Shown here piece by piece: positions 8,703-16,602 of a stretch of 53,115 nucleotides of DNA. The position numbers were made by a program, and so were the translations under genes. How positions within the stretch are numbered: position 1 is the stretch's first letter; the number at the start of each line of letters is the position of its first letter. The notes beneath the pieces are model-generated. The model was not told where the DNA came from, ran no database searches, and saw only the letters and a program-made list of their open reading frames with translations. Origin of the DNA: an uncultured Acetatifactor sp. (GTDB lineage: Bacteria; Bacillota; Clostridia; Lachnospirales; Lachnospiraceae); NCBI GenBank assembly GCA_934436245.1, contig CAKSAM010000016.1:1-53115 (forward strand), written 5' to 3'.

Positions 8703-9233
8703 ATGATGACACTGATCCTGGGAGGCAGTGGCAGCGGAAAATCCGCTTATGCGGAAGAGTATCTGCTGTGGGCTGCCGGTGGTAAGAAAAAATATTATAT
8801 TGCGACCATGCAGATCCGGGATGAGGAAATGCAGGCCAAGGTGGACAGACATCACAGACTGCGGCAGGGAAAAGGATTCACTACCATCGAACAGCCCACA
8901 GCACTGGAACAGGCAGCCACACAAATGGAACCGATGGGAGCCGTATTGTTGGAATGCATGTCAAATCTCGTAGCTAACGAAATGTTTTCCGGGGAGCAGC
9001 CTGCGGATCGACAGACGGTGGCCGCAAAAATTCTGAGGGACGTGGAGACATTAAAAAAACAGGCGGATCCGTTAGTCATCGTGACCAATAATGTATTTGA
9101 GGACGGTATTACCTACGGCAGTGCCACGATGGAATATATAGAAGCACTGGGCAGGATCAATGAGAGACTGGCGGCAGAGGCAGACGAAGTCCTGGAAGTC
9201 GTTGCCGGGATCCCACGGTGGATCAAGCCGTGA
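8703..9233 (+). CDS. cobU: Adenosylcobinamide kinase / guanylyltransferase CobU
   Basis: Phosphorylates adenosylcobinamide and attaches GMP to give adenosylcobinamide-GDP. The N-terminal P-loop GGSGSGKS is complete, and DRHHRLRQGKGFTTIEQP contains the His of the guanylyl-transfer region. The family 'SNEVG.GIVP' motif is replaced by TNNVFEDGITYG, which is divergent. The C-terminal INERLAAEADEVLEVVAGIP fits the family. ATG 8703 has GGAGA six bases upstream; the frame runs back to 8652 only through the palindromic spacer. At 176 residues it is the usual CobU size. A second, complementary CobU-like gene lies at 10146. Confidence 0.9.
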   Translation: MMTLILGGSGSGKSAYAEEYLLWAAGGKKKYYIATMQIRDEEMQAKVDRHHRLRQGKGFTTIEQPTALEQAATQMEPMGAVLLECMSNLVANEMFSGEQPADRQTVAAKILRDVETLKKQADPLVIVTNNVFEDGITYGSATMEYIEALGRINERLAAEADEVLEVVAGIPRWIKP

Positions 9234-9317
9234 GCAGGATGAGCAGGATAAGAAAAATCACGGAACGGATAAGACAGGCAGAAGAGCCGGAACAGCCAGG
9301 ATAGAAAGGAAACAGGC

Positions 9318-10091
9318 ATGCGTATTATCAAATCATTTTTCATAGCGTTTTCTATGTATTCCAAAATTCCGATGCCGCAGTTCGGGTGGAAAGATGAGGA
9401 CATGAGGTATGCCCTCTGCTTTTTCCCCTGGGTGGGGGCGGTGATCGGTGCCCTGTGGTATTTGTGGAAATGGTTCTGTGACCGGTTCACAGTGGGACTC
9501 CTGTGCTATGTGGCTGTGGGAACGGCAATCCCACTCCTGGTGACCGGAGGCTTTCATGTGGATGGCTTCTTAGATACCTGTGATGCCCTGCACTCTTACC
9601 AGCCGAGGGAACGGAAACTGGAGATCCTGAAGGACTCCCATATCGGCGCCTTTGCGGTGATCATGTCTGCATTGTACGGACTGGTCTTTCTGGGTGGATT
9701 TTCGGAAATCACGACTTTACGCACGCTTACTGTGGCGGGAGCCGGATGCTTTCTGTCCAGAGTGTTAAGTGGCATTTCAGTGGTGAGCTTCCCTTCAGCA
9801 AAGCAGGAGGGGACATTGTATCTGTTTGCAGATAAGGCACACAAAAGGGTTGTAAAAACTGCGCTGTACGGACAGGGAATCCTTTGTATTGGATTTATGG
9901 TGTGGGTATCTTTTGTGACGGGGGGAGTTGCTGTGGCAGCAGCATTGCTTATGTTTGCTTATTATTATCACCGCAGCAAAAAGGAATTCGGCGGCATCAC
10001 CGGAGATACAGCTGGGTATTTTGTGACGCTTTGCGAAGGGGCCGTGGTGATAGCGGCAGCGATTGCGGAACATCTGACACCGGTTGTATAG
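9318..10091 (+). CDS. cobS: Adenosylcobinamide-GDP ribazoletransferase CobS
   Basis: Cobalamin synthase: joins adenosylcobinamide-GDP and alpha-ribazole (phosphate) at the membrane. The 257-residue protein has several hydrophobic segments. Typical motifs are SMYSKIPMPQFGW near the N-terminus and GGFHVDGFLDTCDALHSYQPRERKLEILKDSHIGAFAV, the metal-binding D-x-x-D region and the most diagnostic CobS segment. AAAGGAAAC precedes the ATG. It lies about 85 bases after cobU in the same operon. Confidence 0.95.
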   Translation: MRIIKSFFIAFSMYSKIPMPQFGWKDEDMRYALCFFPWVGAVIGALWYLWKWFCDRFTVGLLCYVAVGTAIPLLVTGGFHVDGFLDTCDALHSYQPRERKLEILKDSHIGAFAVIMSALYGLVFLGGFSEITTLRTLTVAGAGCFLSRVLSGISVVSFPSAKQEGTLYLFADKAHKRVVKTALYGQGILCIGFMVWVSFVTGGVAVAAALLMFAYYYHRSKKEFGGITGDTAGYFVTLCEGAVVIAAAIAEHLTPVV

Positions 10092-10145
10092 AAAGGTGCT
10101 GCCGCAGATTCCGGCGTAGAAGTGCATTGGAAAAGGAAGATGGAA

Positions 10146-10610
10146 ATGATATTGATCATTGGCGGATTTGCTCAGGGAAAACTGCATTATGTGGAGCAGA
10201 ATTATGTGCACTGTGAGGATGGAGATGAGATGCTTGTCCTGGACGGAATGCTGAAGCCGGTATCGGATACCCCAATAGCACAGGCAGCTGTGGGAGGGGT
10301 TCAGACAATGCCAGAAAAGCAGCAGACAGGGCAGCAGACGTCCGGTCTGCATGTGATTGTCAATCATCTGCACCACTATATCCGGGAACAGCTGTGGAAG
10401 GGGACAGATCCGGAAAAGGCGATAGCAGATTTTCTGGACGAGCATCCGGACTGTATTCTGATCTGTGACGAGATCGGTAACGGCATTGTCCCCATGGAAG
10501 CAGAGGAAAGGAACTATAGAGAGCGCACCGGCAGAATACTGGAACAGCTGGCAGCACAGGCAGATGAGGTGGTGAGAGTCATATGCGGAATCGGTCAGAA
10601 ACTCAAATAG
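10146..10610 (+). CDS. Second, divergent CobU-like protein
   Basis: About 154 residues, related to CobU but incomplete. The N-terminus MILIIGGFAQGK aligns with the CobU P-loop (GGxxxGKS) but lacks the Ser after GK. The GMP-linking His region of CobU is not recognisable; a low-similarity Gln-rich stretch takes its place. The C-terminal half is well conserved: CDEIGNGIVPMEAEERNYR, then RILEQLAAQADEVVRVICGI, closer to canonical CobU than the same region of the upstream cobU gene. ATG 10146 has AAGGAAG six bases upstream and is preferred over ATG 10122. It overlaps the next gene by 28 bases. It could be a partner subunit, a kinase-only enzyme or a decaying duplicate. Confidence 0.75.
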   Translation: MILIIGGFAQGKLHYVEQNYVHCEDGDEMLVLDGMLKPVSDTPIAQAAVGGVQTMPEKQQTGQQTSGLHVIVNHLHHYIREQLWKGTDPEKAIADFLDEHPDCILICDEIGNGIVPMEAEERNYRERTGRILEQLAAQADEVVRVICGIGQKLK

Positions 10611-11395
10611 AGAATCGAAGAAACACTCGGACAGATACACAGACAGAGATTCGCCTGACCCTGATACGACATGGGACAACACTTTCCAATAAAGAAGGAC
10701 GGTATCTTGGGAAAACGGATGAAGCGCTAAGTCAGGAAGGAATCGGACGGTTGGAAAAGTCTGTGAAGGACGGAAGCTATCCCATCGTAGATTTCTTGTT
10801 TTCCGGTCCCATGAAGCGGTGTCAGGAGACAGCGCAGATCTTGTATCCCGGACGGGTTCCGATGCTCATACCAGAGTGGACGGAGATGGATTTCGGTGCG
10901 TTCGAGGGGCATAATTACAAAGAACTTTCCGGGGATCCCGAATATCAGAGATGGATCGACAGCGGCGGTACACTGCCGTTTCCGGGAGGGGAGAGCAGAG
11001 AGATATTTATCTGCAGAAGTGTTGCCGGATATGAAAAGATGCTTCACTACATGAAAGCGAGTTGGAAAAGAAGTGCAGCATCAGGACAAGGCAGTCGTAG
11101 TATGGAACAGAAAGAACAGGAAGAGATACAGCGTGACGAAAATGAAGCAGGGGATGCAGGGACGAAAAACACAAGGATACGGAACATATCCGCAGTTGTC
11201 CACGGCGGAACCATTATGGCACTGCTCAGTCATTTCCTCGGTGGAGAATATTTTGATTATCAGGTAAAATGCGGACAGGGCTATAGCGGCAGGCTGGTAT
11301 TTCCGGCAGACGGAGCAGACCCGGAGTGGAAGGAATTTCGTCAGCTGTCTGAGTTTACAGCAGCGGAGCTTATAAAAGGAGAAACAAACGGATGA
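10583..11395 (+). CDS. cobC: Alpha-ribazole phosphatase-like histidine phosphatase (CobC)
   Basis: Histidine phosphatase superfamily. The catalytic motif LIRHGTT lies near residue 29, followed by TSN-type spacing, PMKRCQETAQIL (second Arg), and the late catalytic His in SAVVHGGTIMAL. In this context it should remove the 5'-phosphate from alpha-ribazole-5'-P or from adenosylcobalamin-5'-P. It is 270 residues against about 200 for CobC; the excess is a charged N-terminus and a hydrophilic Glu/Arg/Gln-rich insertion (about 160-200) before the last His. It overlaps the preceding CobU-like gene and shares ATGA with cbiB, so translation is coupled. Confidence 0.88.
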   Translation: MRNRSETQIENRRNTRTDTQTEIRLTLIRHGTTLSNKEGRYLGKTDEALSQEGIGRLEKSVKDGSYPIVDFLFSGPMKRCQETAQILYPGRVPMLIPEWTEMDFGAFEGHNYKELSGDPEYQRWIDSGGTLPFPGGESREIFICRSVAGYEKMLHYMKASWKRSAASGQGSRSMEQKEQEEIQRDENEAGDAGTKNTRIRNISAVVHGGTIMALLSHFLGGEYFDYQVKCGQGYSGRLVFPADGADPEWKEFRQLSEFTAAELIKGETNG

Positions 11396-12378
11396 AATAT
11401 CATATCCTGGCATTCGGAGTGGGATTTTTACTGGATCAGTTCTTTGGCGATCCCTATTTTCTGCCTCACCCCATCCGGGGAATCGGCTGGGTGATAGCGA
11501 AGGCAGAAAAGACGCTGCGTGCAGGCAATCCGCAGGAAAATTCCCCGGAGAGAGAGGCGGCGGAGCGCAGACAGGGAAAACTTCTGGCTGCGGTCGTTTT
11601 GCTGCTTACGGGAATGCTGGCAGCAGTGATTCTGTTCAGCGCTTATGCAATTCACCCGGATCTTGGAATGGTCATAGAGGCCGTTATGACTTACCAGATC
11701 CTGGCGGCCAGATGTCTCCAGGTGGAGAGCGGTAAAGTATGGAAACAGCTGACTGCCGGAAGCCTGGAGGGAGCGAGAAAAGCGGTCTCCATGATCGTAG
11801 GCAGGGACACGGAGCATTTGACAGAAGAAGGGGTGGCAAAGGCAGCCATCGAGACCGTGGCAGAGAATACCTCTGACGGCGTGATCGCCCCTATGCTGTA
11901 TACTGCACTGGGAGGTCCGGTGCTTGGTTTTTTATATAAAGCGGTCAATACCATGGATTCTATGGTAGGATATCAGAATGAGAAATATCTTTATTTCGGC
12001 AGGGCAGCGGCAAAACTGGATGATGTGGTGAATTTTCTCCCTGCGAGGATCAGTGCCCTGCTGATGGTTGGTACGGCTTGTGTAAGCGGAAAAAGTTATA
12101 GTGGAAAGCAGGCATGGAGGATCTGGCGCAGAGACAACAGGAAACATGCCAGCCCCAACTCCGCCCAGACGGAATCTGTGTGCGCAGGAGCGTTAGAAAT
12201 CCAGCTGGCGGGAGATGCCAGTTATTTTGGCAGGATCGTGAAGAAACCCTGCATCGGGGATCCCACAAGACCAGTGGAAGCGGAGGATATCCGCAGAACG
12301 AACCGGCTGATGAACCGGACGGCGTGGATCTGTGAGATTTTGTGTCTAGGGATTATGATGATAGTAACAGCAATATGA
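11392..12378 (+). CDS. cbiB: Adenosylcobinamide-phosphate synthase CbiB
   Basis: Membrane protein that attaches aminopropanol phosphate to adenosylcobyric acid. Diagnostic segments are GFLLDQFFGDPYFLPHPIRGIG at the N-terminus, AAIETVAENTSDGVIAPMLYTALGGP in the middle, and KAVNTMDSMVGYQNEKYLYFGRAAAKLDD. It is 328 residues with about five hydrophobic segments, normal for CbiB. The start overlaps the cobC stop (ATGA). Confidence 0.95.
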   Translation: MKYHILAFGVGFLLDQFFGDPYFLPHPIRGIGWVIAKAEKTLRAGNPQENSPEREAAERRQGKLLAAVVLLLTGMLAAVILFSAYAIHPDLGMVIEAVMTYQILAARCLQVESGKVWKQLTAGSLEGARKAVSMIVGRDTEHLTEEGVAKAAIETVAENTSDGVIAPMLYTALGGPVLGFLYKAVNTMDSMVGYQNEKYLYFGRAAAKLDDVVNFLPARISALLMVGTACVSGKSYSGKQAWRIWRRDNRKHASPNSAQTESVCAGALEIQLAGDASYFGRIVKKPCIGDPTRPVEAEDIRRTNRLMNRTAWICEILCLGIMMIVTAI

Positions 12379-12452
12379 AGAGGGGACTTTGCCACACGGA
12401 TTAGTGATGAGACATATTGTGAAAAAAGCGCAGGAAGCGGAAAGGAAGGAAA

Positions 12453-13508
12453 ATGCAGCAGAATATACATGGCGGTGACATTTATAGCAGACAGATCAGG
12501 CTGGATTTTTCAGTAAACGGCAATCCCTTAGGGATGCCGGATGCAGCAGCACAGGCGCTCAGAGAGGCAGCGGCGCACGTTGGAGAATATCCGGATATTA
12601 CCGCAGCGGCACTGACAGAAGCCGTGAGCCGGATGCTGTCCGGGGAATGTGGCAGAGAAATTCCGGAGGAGTATCTGTTGTTCGGCAACGGTGCGTCGGA
12701 GCTGTTTCTGGCGATCGTACGTGCATTCAGTCCGGAGCAGATTGTGATTCCGGTGCCTTCCTTCTACGGGTACGAGTATGCAGCGGAAGCGGCAGGCAGC
12801 CATATAGAATATGTATATCTGCCGGAAGAGACCGGCTTCTGCCCGGGGCAGGAGCTATTGCAGGCATTAACGGAAGAGACAGATCTGCTGTTTTTGACAA
12901 ATCCCAATAATCCTACGGGGCAGCTGATGAATGCAGAATATCTGCATCAGCTGTTGGAGCATTGCAGGCAGCAGGGGATCATTGTTGTACTGGATGAATG
13001 CTTTGTGGAGTTCTGTGAGACCGACCGGGAACAGCCGAAGTCGATGCTTGGGGAGACCTGGCAATATGAAAATCTGTTGTTGGTGCGTGCATTTACGAAA
13101 AGCTTCGCCATGCCCGGAGTGCGCCTGGGGTATCTGGTGTGCAGCAACGCAGAGCTTCGGGAGAAAATACGTAGACAGCTGCCGGAATGGAACCTGTCGG
13201 TGTTTGCCCAGAGAGCAGGCATTGCCTGTGCGGAGCAGGCGGAGGTCCATCTGCAAAATACTGTGGAACATGTAAAGACCGAGAGAGCGTACTTACGGAA
13301 AGGATTGGAAAAACTGGGCATCCGGGTGGTGTCCGGAGAAGCGGATTTTCTGCTGTTATACACTACTCAGCCCATCTATGACAGACTGCTTGCAAAAGGC
13401 ATTCTCATCCGGAACTGTGAGAATTTCAGGGGACTGGGAGCAGGCTATTACCGGATTGCGGTGAAGAAGCATGAAGAGAATGAAGTATTGTTACAGGAAC
13501 TCGCGTAA
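12453..13508 (+). CDS. cobD: Threonine-phosphate decarboxylase CobD (HisC-like PLP enzyme)
   Basis: PLP-dependent decarboxylase that makes (R)-1-aminopropan-2-ol phosphate, the CbiB substrate. It resembles histidinol-phosphate aminotransferases: the N-terminal LDFSVNGNPLGMP, LLFGNGASELF, LTNPNNPTGQLM, VVLDECFVEF, and the Schiff-base lysine in RAFTKSFAMPGVRLGY near 215. Position between cbiB and cbiC makes CobD far more likely than HisC. It has 351 residues and the usual size. AAAGGAAGG lies just upstream of the ATG. Threonine kinase (PduX) is not in this window. Confidence 0.93.
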   Translation: MQQNIHGGDIYSRQIRLDFSVNGNPLGMPDAAAQALREAAAHVGEYPDITAAALTEAVSRMLSGECGREIPEEYLLFGNGASELFLAIVRAFSPEQIVIPVPSFYGYEYAAEAAGSHIEYVYLPEETGFCPGQELLQALTEETDLLFLTNPNNPTGQLMNAEYLHQLLEHCRQQGIIVVLDECFVEFCETDREQPKSMLGETWQYENLLLVRAFTKSFAMPGVRLGYLVCSNAELREKIRRQLPEWNLSVFAQRAGIACAEQAEVHLQNTVEHVKTERAYLRKGLEKLGIRVVSGEADFLLLYTTQPIYDRLLAKGILIRNCENFRGLGAGYYRIAVKKHEENEVLLQELA

Positions 13509-13510
13509 CA

Positions 13511-13861
13511 TTACCGCCGGATGAGTTTGTTTTCTTTGCAGGGCGGTAAAATGCGAGCAGCCAGGCGGAATAGAAAACGATTTTTACCGCCTGAATGCCA
13601 TTATGAGACCCAGAGGCGGTAAATTAGGCACAGCTAGGCGGAATAGAAGACGATTTTTACCGCCTGAATGCCATTATGAGACCCGGAGGCGGTAAATTAG
13701 GCACAGCCAGGCGGAATAGAAGACGATTTTTACCGCCTGAATGCCATTATGAGACCCGGAGGCGGTAAATTAGGCACAGCCAGGCGGAATAGAAGACGAT
13801 TTTTACCGCCTGAGTGCCATTATGAGACCCAGAGGCGGTAAATTAGGTACAGCCAGACGAT
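13511..13861. repeat. Tandem array of 73-bp hairpin units (about five copies)
   Basis: Fills nearly all of the 381-bp gap between cobD and cbiC. Units begin TTTTTACCGC at 13581, 13654, 13727 and 13800, exactly 73 bp apart and almost identical. A diverged 70-bp unit begins at 13511. Each unit contains the inverted repeat TTTACCGCCT ... AGGCGGTAAA with a 21-base loop, plus an extra AGGCGG in the linker, so each CCGCCT could pair with either of two partners. No open frame runs through it in phase with the flanking genes. There are no distinct spacers, so it is not a CRISPR. Confidence 0.95.
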
Positions 13862-13889
13862 GGAAGATAAATTTTGGGGGAAATGATTT

Positions 13890-14543
13890 ATGGAAAAAAA
13901 GAACATCGAATATGTATTGCCGGAAGAGATTGAGAAGCGTAGCTTTGCAATCATTGCCGCAGAACTGGCAGAGCGGGGCATCATCCTGCCTTTGGAGCAG
14001 GATATGATCACCAGACGGGTGATCCATACCAGTGCGGATTTCGATTATGCGGAGACGATGACCTATTCGGAAAATGCAGTGGAGATTGCCAAAAAACTGA
14101 TAAAAAACGGTGCGGACATCGTGACGGATACTAATATGGCACTGGCAGGGATCAATAAAAAGGTGCTGGCTTCTTTTGGCGGCGAAGCGCATTGCTACAT
14201 GGCAGACGCAGAGGTGGCGGCCATGGCAAAGGAGCGGAAGACCACCCGGGCAGCCATCAGCATGGAACTGGCTTCTAAACGGGAAAAGCCGGTGATCTTC
14301 GCCGTGGGAAATGCCCCTACGGCGTTGATACAGATCTATGAGATGATGCAGGAGAGCGACTGGCGCCCGGCATTCGTCATCGGGGTACCCGTGGGCTTCG
14401 TGAATGTGGAAGCCGCCAAGGAACTGATCCTTCAGACGGATGTGCCCTATATCATCAACCGGGGAAGAAAGGGAGGCAGTAATGTGGCGGCGGCCATTTG
14501 CAATGCCCTGTTGTATGAGTTGCGGAAAGAACGGCTCCAATAA
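13890..14543 (+). CDS. cbiC: Cobalt-precorrin-8 methylmutase CbiC
   Basis: Moves the C-11 methyl group to C-12, giving cobyrinate. It has 217 residues, with HTSADFDYAETM containing the catalytic His near 47, ADIVTDTNMALAGINK, FAVGNAPTAL and VIGVPVGFVNVEAAKE, all strong CbiC signatures. GGGGGA lies eight bases before the ATG, immediately after the hairpin array, so the array forms the untranslated leader between cobD and cbiC. Confidence 0.95.
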   Translation: MEKKNIEYVLPEEIEKRSFAIIAAELAERGIILPLEQDMITRRVIHTSADFDYAETMTYSENAVEIAKKLIKNGADIVTDTNMALAGINKKVLASFGGEAHCYMADAEVAAMAKERKTTRAAISMELASKREKPVIFAVGNAPTALIQIYEMMQESDWRPAFVIGVPVGFVNVEAAKELILQTDVPYIINRGRKGGSNVAAAICNALLYELRKERLQ

Positions 14544-14605
14544 CAATCTGCGTGATGGATCAACGGCGAATTTGATCATGATGCAGCAATAGTGAGGTGG
14601 AAAGC

Positions 14606-15841
14606 ATGCGGTACGGATTTACCACAGGAAGCTGTGCAGCGGCAGCGGCCAAGGCGGCCGCCTATATGCTGCTGACCGGCAGGGAGAAAACGGAAATTAC
14701 CATAGAGACACCCAAAGGCATCCCCTATACGGCACAGATTCATGACATCTGTCGCAAGGAGCGGGAGGTCAGCTGTGCTGTGGAAAAGGATGGCGGTGAT
14801 GATCCCGACATTACCACCGGGGCATTGATCTGTGCAAAGGTCTCACTGACGGAGGAAGTGGGCTGGGAAGCCGTAGAAGAACCCGGAAGAGAAGGCAAAG
14901 AAGAACCTGGGGAAGAATCCAGAAAAGAATGTGAATACGACCCCGGTGGGAATCCCCAAATCAGGCACACACATGCGCAGGCACAGGTCGTGATCGATGG
15001 CGGCTTCGGTGTGGGCCGTGTGACGAAACCGGGACTGGATCAACCCGTGGGAAATGCTGCGATCAATCATGTCCCCAGAGAGATGATCGAACGGGAGGTA
15101 TTACAGGTATGCCAGGTACTGGACTATCGGGGGACCCTTTCGGTGGAGATCTCTGTGCCGGAAGGAGAACGTCTGGCGGAGAGGACTTTTAATCCAAGAC
15201 TGGGAATCACTGGAGGCATCTCGATCCTTGGCACCAGCGGTGTCGTGGAGCCTATGAGCACCCAGGCCATTCTGGATACGATCCGTGTGGAACTGCGGCA
15301 GCAGCGGGCACTGGGGAGAGAAGCTGTGGTGATCTCTCCGGGCAATTATGGCCTGGATTATCTGAAAAATTCTTATCACTATGACCTGGACAAAAGTGTA
15401 AAATGCAGTAACTTTATCGGACAGACCATAGATATGGCGGTGGAAGAAGGCTTTAAGCGTCTGCTTCTGGTGGGGCATATTGGAAAACTTATCAAGGTGG
15501 CAGGCGGTATCATGAATACCCATTCCAGAGAAGGTGACTGCCGTATGGAACTGCTGACTGCATTTGCGGTAAAGTGCGGCGTGGCTTCGGAGGAAGCCGT
15601 GCGGCTCCTGTCCTGTGTCACCACAGAAGAGGCTGTGCGAATCCTGGAAGCGTGTGGCAGGAGACAGGAAGTCATGGACTATGCCATGGAGCGCATTTTA
15701 TTTTATCTGGAGAAACGGGCGCAGGGAAAGCTTGCGATCGAATGTATCATGTATGCCAATGATTTCGGAGCATTGGCGAAAAGTAAGGAGGCGGAAACAT
15801 GGTTTACTTTGTTGGCGCAGGAAGCGGAGCAGCAGATCTGA
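14606..15841 (+). CDS. cbiD: Cobalt-precorrin-5B C1-methyltransferase CbiD
   Basis: SAM-dependent methylation at C-1 in the anaerobic pathway. The N-terminal YGFTTGSCAAAAAKAA is diagnostic, and later segments GGFGVGRVTKPGLDQPVG, FNPRLGITGGISILGTSGVVEPMS and LLVGHIGKLIKVAGGIMNTHS are conserved. ATG 14606 has GAGGTGG five bases upstream; the frame also opens at GTG 14597. A hydrophilic Glu/Gly/Arg-rich insertion (about residues 83-118) interrupts the normal fold between ALICAKVSLT and AQVVIDGGFGVG. It overlaps cbiF by 43 bases. Confidence 0.95.
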   Translation: MRYGFTTGSCAAAAAKAAAYMLLTGREKTEITIETPKGIPYTAQIHDICRKEREVSCAVEKDGGDDPDITTGALICAKVSLTEEVGWEAVEEPGREGKEEPGEESRKECEYDPGGNPQIRHTHAQAQVVIDGGFGVGRVTKPGLDQPVGNAAINHVPREMIEREVLQVCQVLDYRGTLSVEISVPEGERLAERTFNPRLGITGGISILGTSGVVEPMSTQAILDTIRVELRQQRALGREAVVISPGNYGLDYLKNSYHYDLDKSVKCSNFIGQTIDMAVEEGFKRLLLVGHIGKLIKVAGGIMNTHSREGDCRMELLTAFAVKCGVASEEAVRLLSCVTTEEAVRILEACGRRQEVMDYAMERILFYLEKRAQGKLAIECIMYANDFGALAKSKEAETWFTLLAQEAEQQI

Positions 15842-16602
15842 TCACGGTACGGGGCATGCGGCTGTTACAGCAGGCGGATGTCATCATTTATGCGGGATCT
15901 CTGGTAAATCCGGAACTGTTACAATATGCCAAAACAGACTGCAGGATCCATAACAGTGCAAAACTGACGTTGGAGGAAGTGCTGCAGATCATGCAGGAGA
16001 CACAGGAACAGGGGAAAATGCTGGTGCGTCTGCACACCGGGGAACCCAGCATCTACGGTGCAGTGCGGGAGCAGATGGATGCACTGGATACTTTACATAT
16101 CCCCTACGAAAGCTGTCCGGGAGTCAGTGCCTGCTTTGGGGCGGCAGCATCCCTCAATCTGGAATATACCCTGCCCGGTGTCTCCCAGACTCTGATCATC
16201 ACCCGCATGGAGGGAAAAACGGGAGTGCCGGAAAAGGAAAGTATCGAAAGTCTTGCGGTTCATCAGGCCTCCATGGCGATCTACTTAAGCACCGGAATGC
16301 TGTGGGAACTGGGGCGCAGGCTGGTGGCAGGCGGCTACGCTCCGGACAGTCCGGCAGCCCTTGTCTACAAGGCAACCTGGCCGGAGGAAGAGACCTATAT
16401 CTGCACAGTGGAGACGCTGGCACAGGTGGCGGAAGAACATGGCATCACTAAGACAGCACTGGTATTAGTGGGGGATGTCATCACACATGGCAGTTACCAG
16501 AAGTCGAGACTGTATGCAGAGGATTTTTCCACGGAGTTCCGTAAGGCAAAAGGCAGCGCCATACAGACAGAGAAAAAGCAGGAGAAACAGGGTGAAGATT
16601 AG
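15799..16602 (+). CDS. cbiF: Cobalt-precorrin-4 C11-methyltransferase CbiF
   Basis: SAM-dependent corrin methyltransferase. It opens with VYFVGAGSGAADLITVRG, the SAM-binding pattern of the tetrapyrrole methylase fold, then VIIYAGSLVNPELL, which is specific to CbiF/CobM, and later RLHTGEPSIYGAVREQ and PGVSACFGAAASLNLEYTLP. It has 267 residues with a charged C-terminal tail (EKKQEKQGED). The start lies inside the end of cbiD, with AAGGAGG before the ATG; its own end overlaps cbiG by 11 bases. Confidence 0.95.
   Translation: MVYFVGAGSGAADLITVRGMRLLQQADVIIYAGSLVNPELLQYAKTDCRIHNSAKLTLEEVLQIMQETQEQGKMLVRLHTGEPSIYGAVREQMDALDTLHIPYESCPGVSACFGAAASLNLEYTLPGVSQTLIITRMEGKTGVPEKESIESLAVHQASMAIYLSTGMLWELGRRLVAGGYAPDSPAALVYKATWPEEETYICTVETLAQVAEEHGITKTALVLVGDVITHGSYQKSRLYAEDFSTEFRKAKGSAIQTEKKQEKQGED

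Noticed and set aside
12453..13508. Histidinol-phosphate aminotransferase (HisC)
   Set aside because: No his genes are nearby; position between cbiB and cbiC fits CobD.
13511..13861. CRISPR array
   Set aside because: The whole 73-bp unit is repeated with no variable spacers, and no cas genes are near.
13803..14579. Minus-strand 258-residue frame across cbiC
   Set aside because: It is antisense to a strongly conserved gene and has no recognisable domain.
16475..16591. Longer N-terminus for CbiG
   Set aside because: The extra codons lie over cbiF out of phase, are Arg-rich and unlike the family; GTG 16592 has a good ribosome site.
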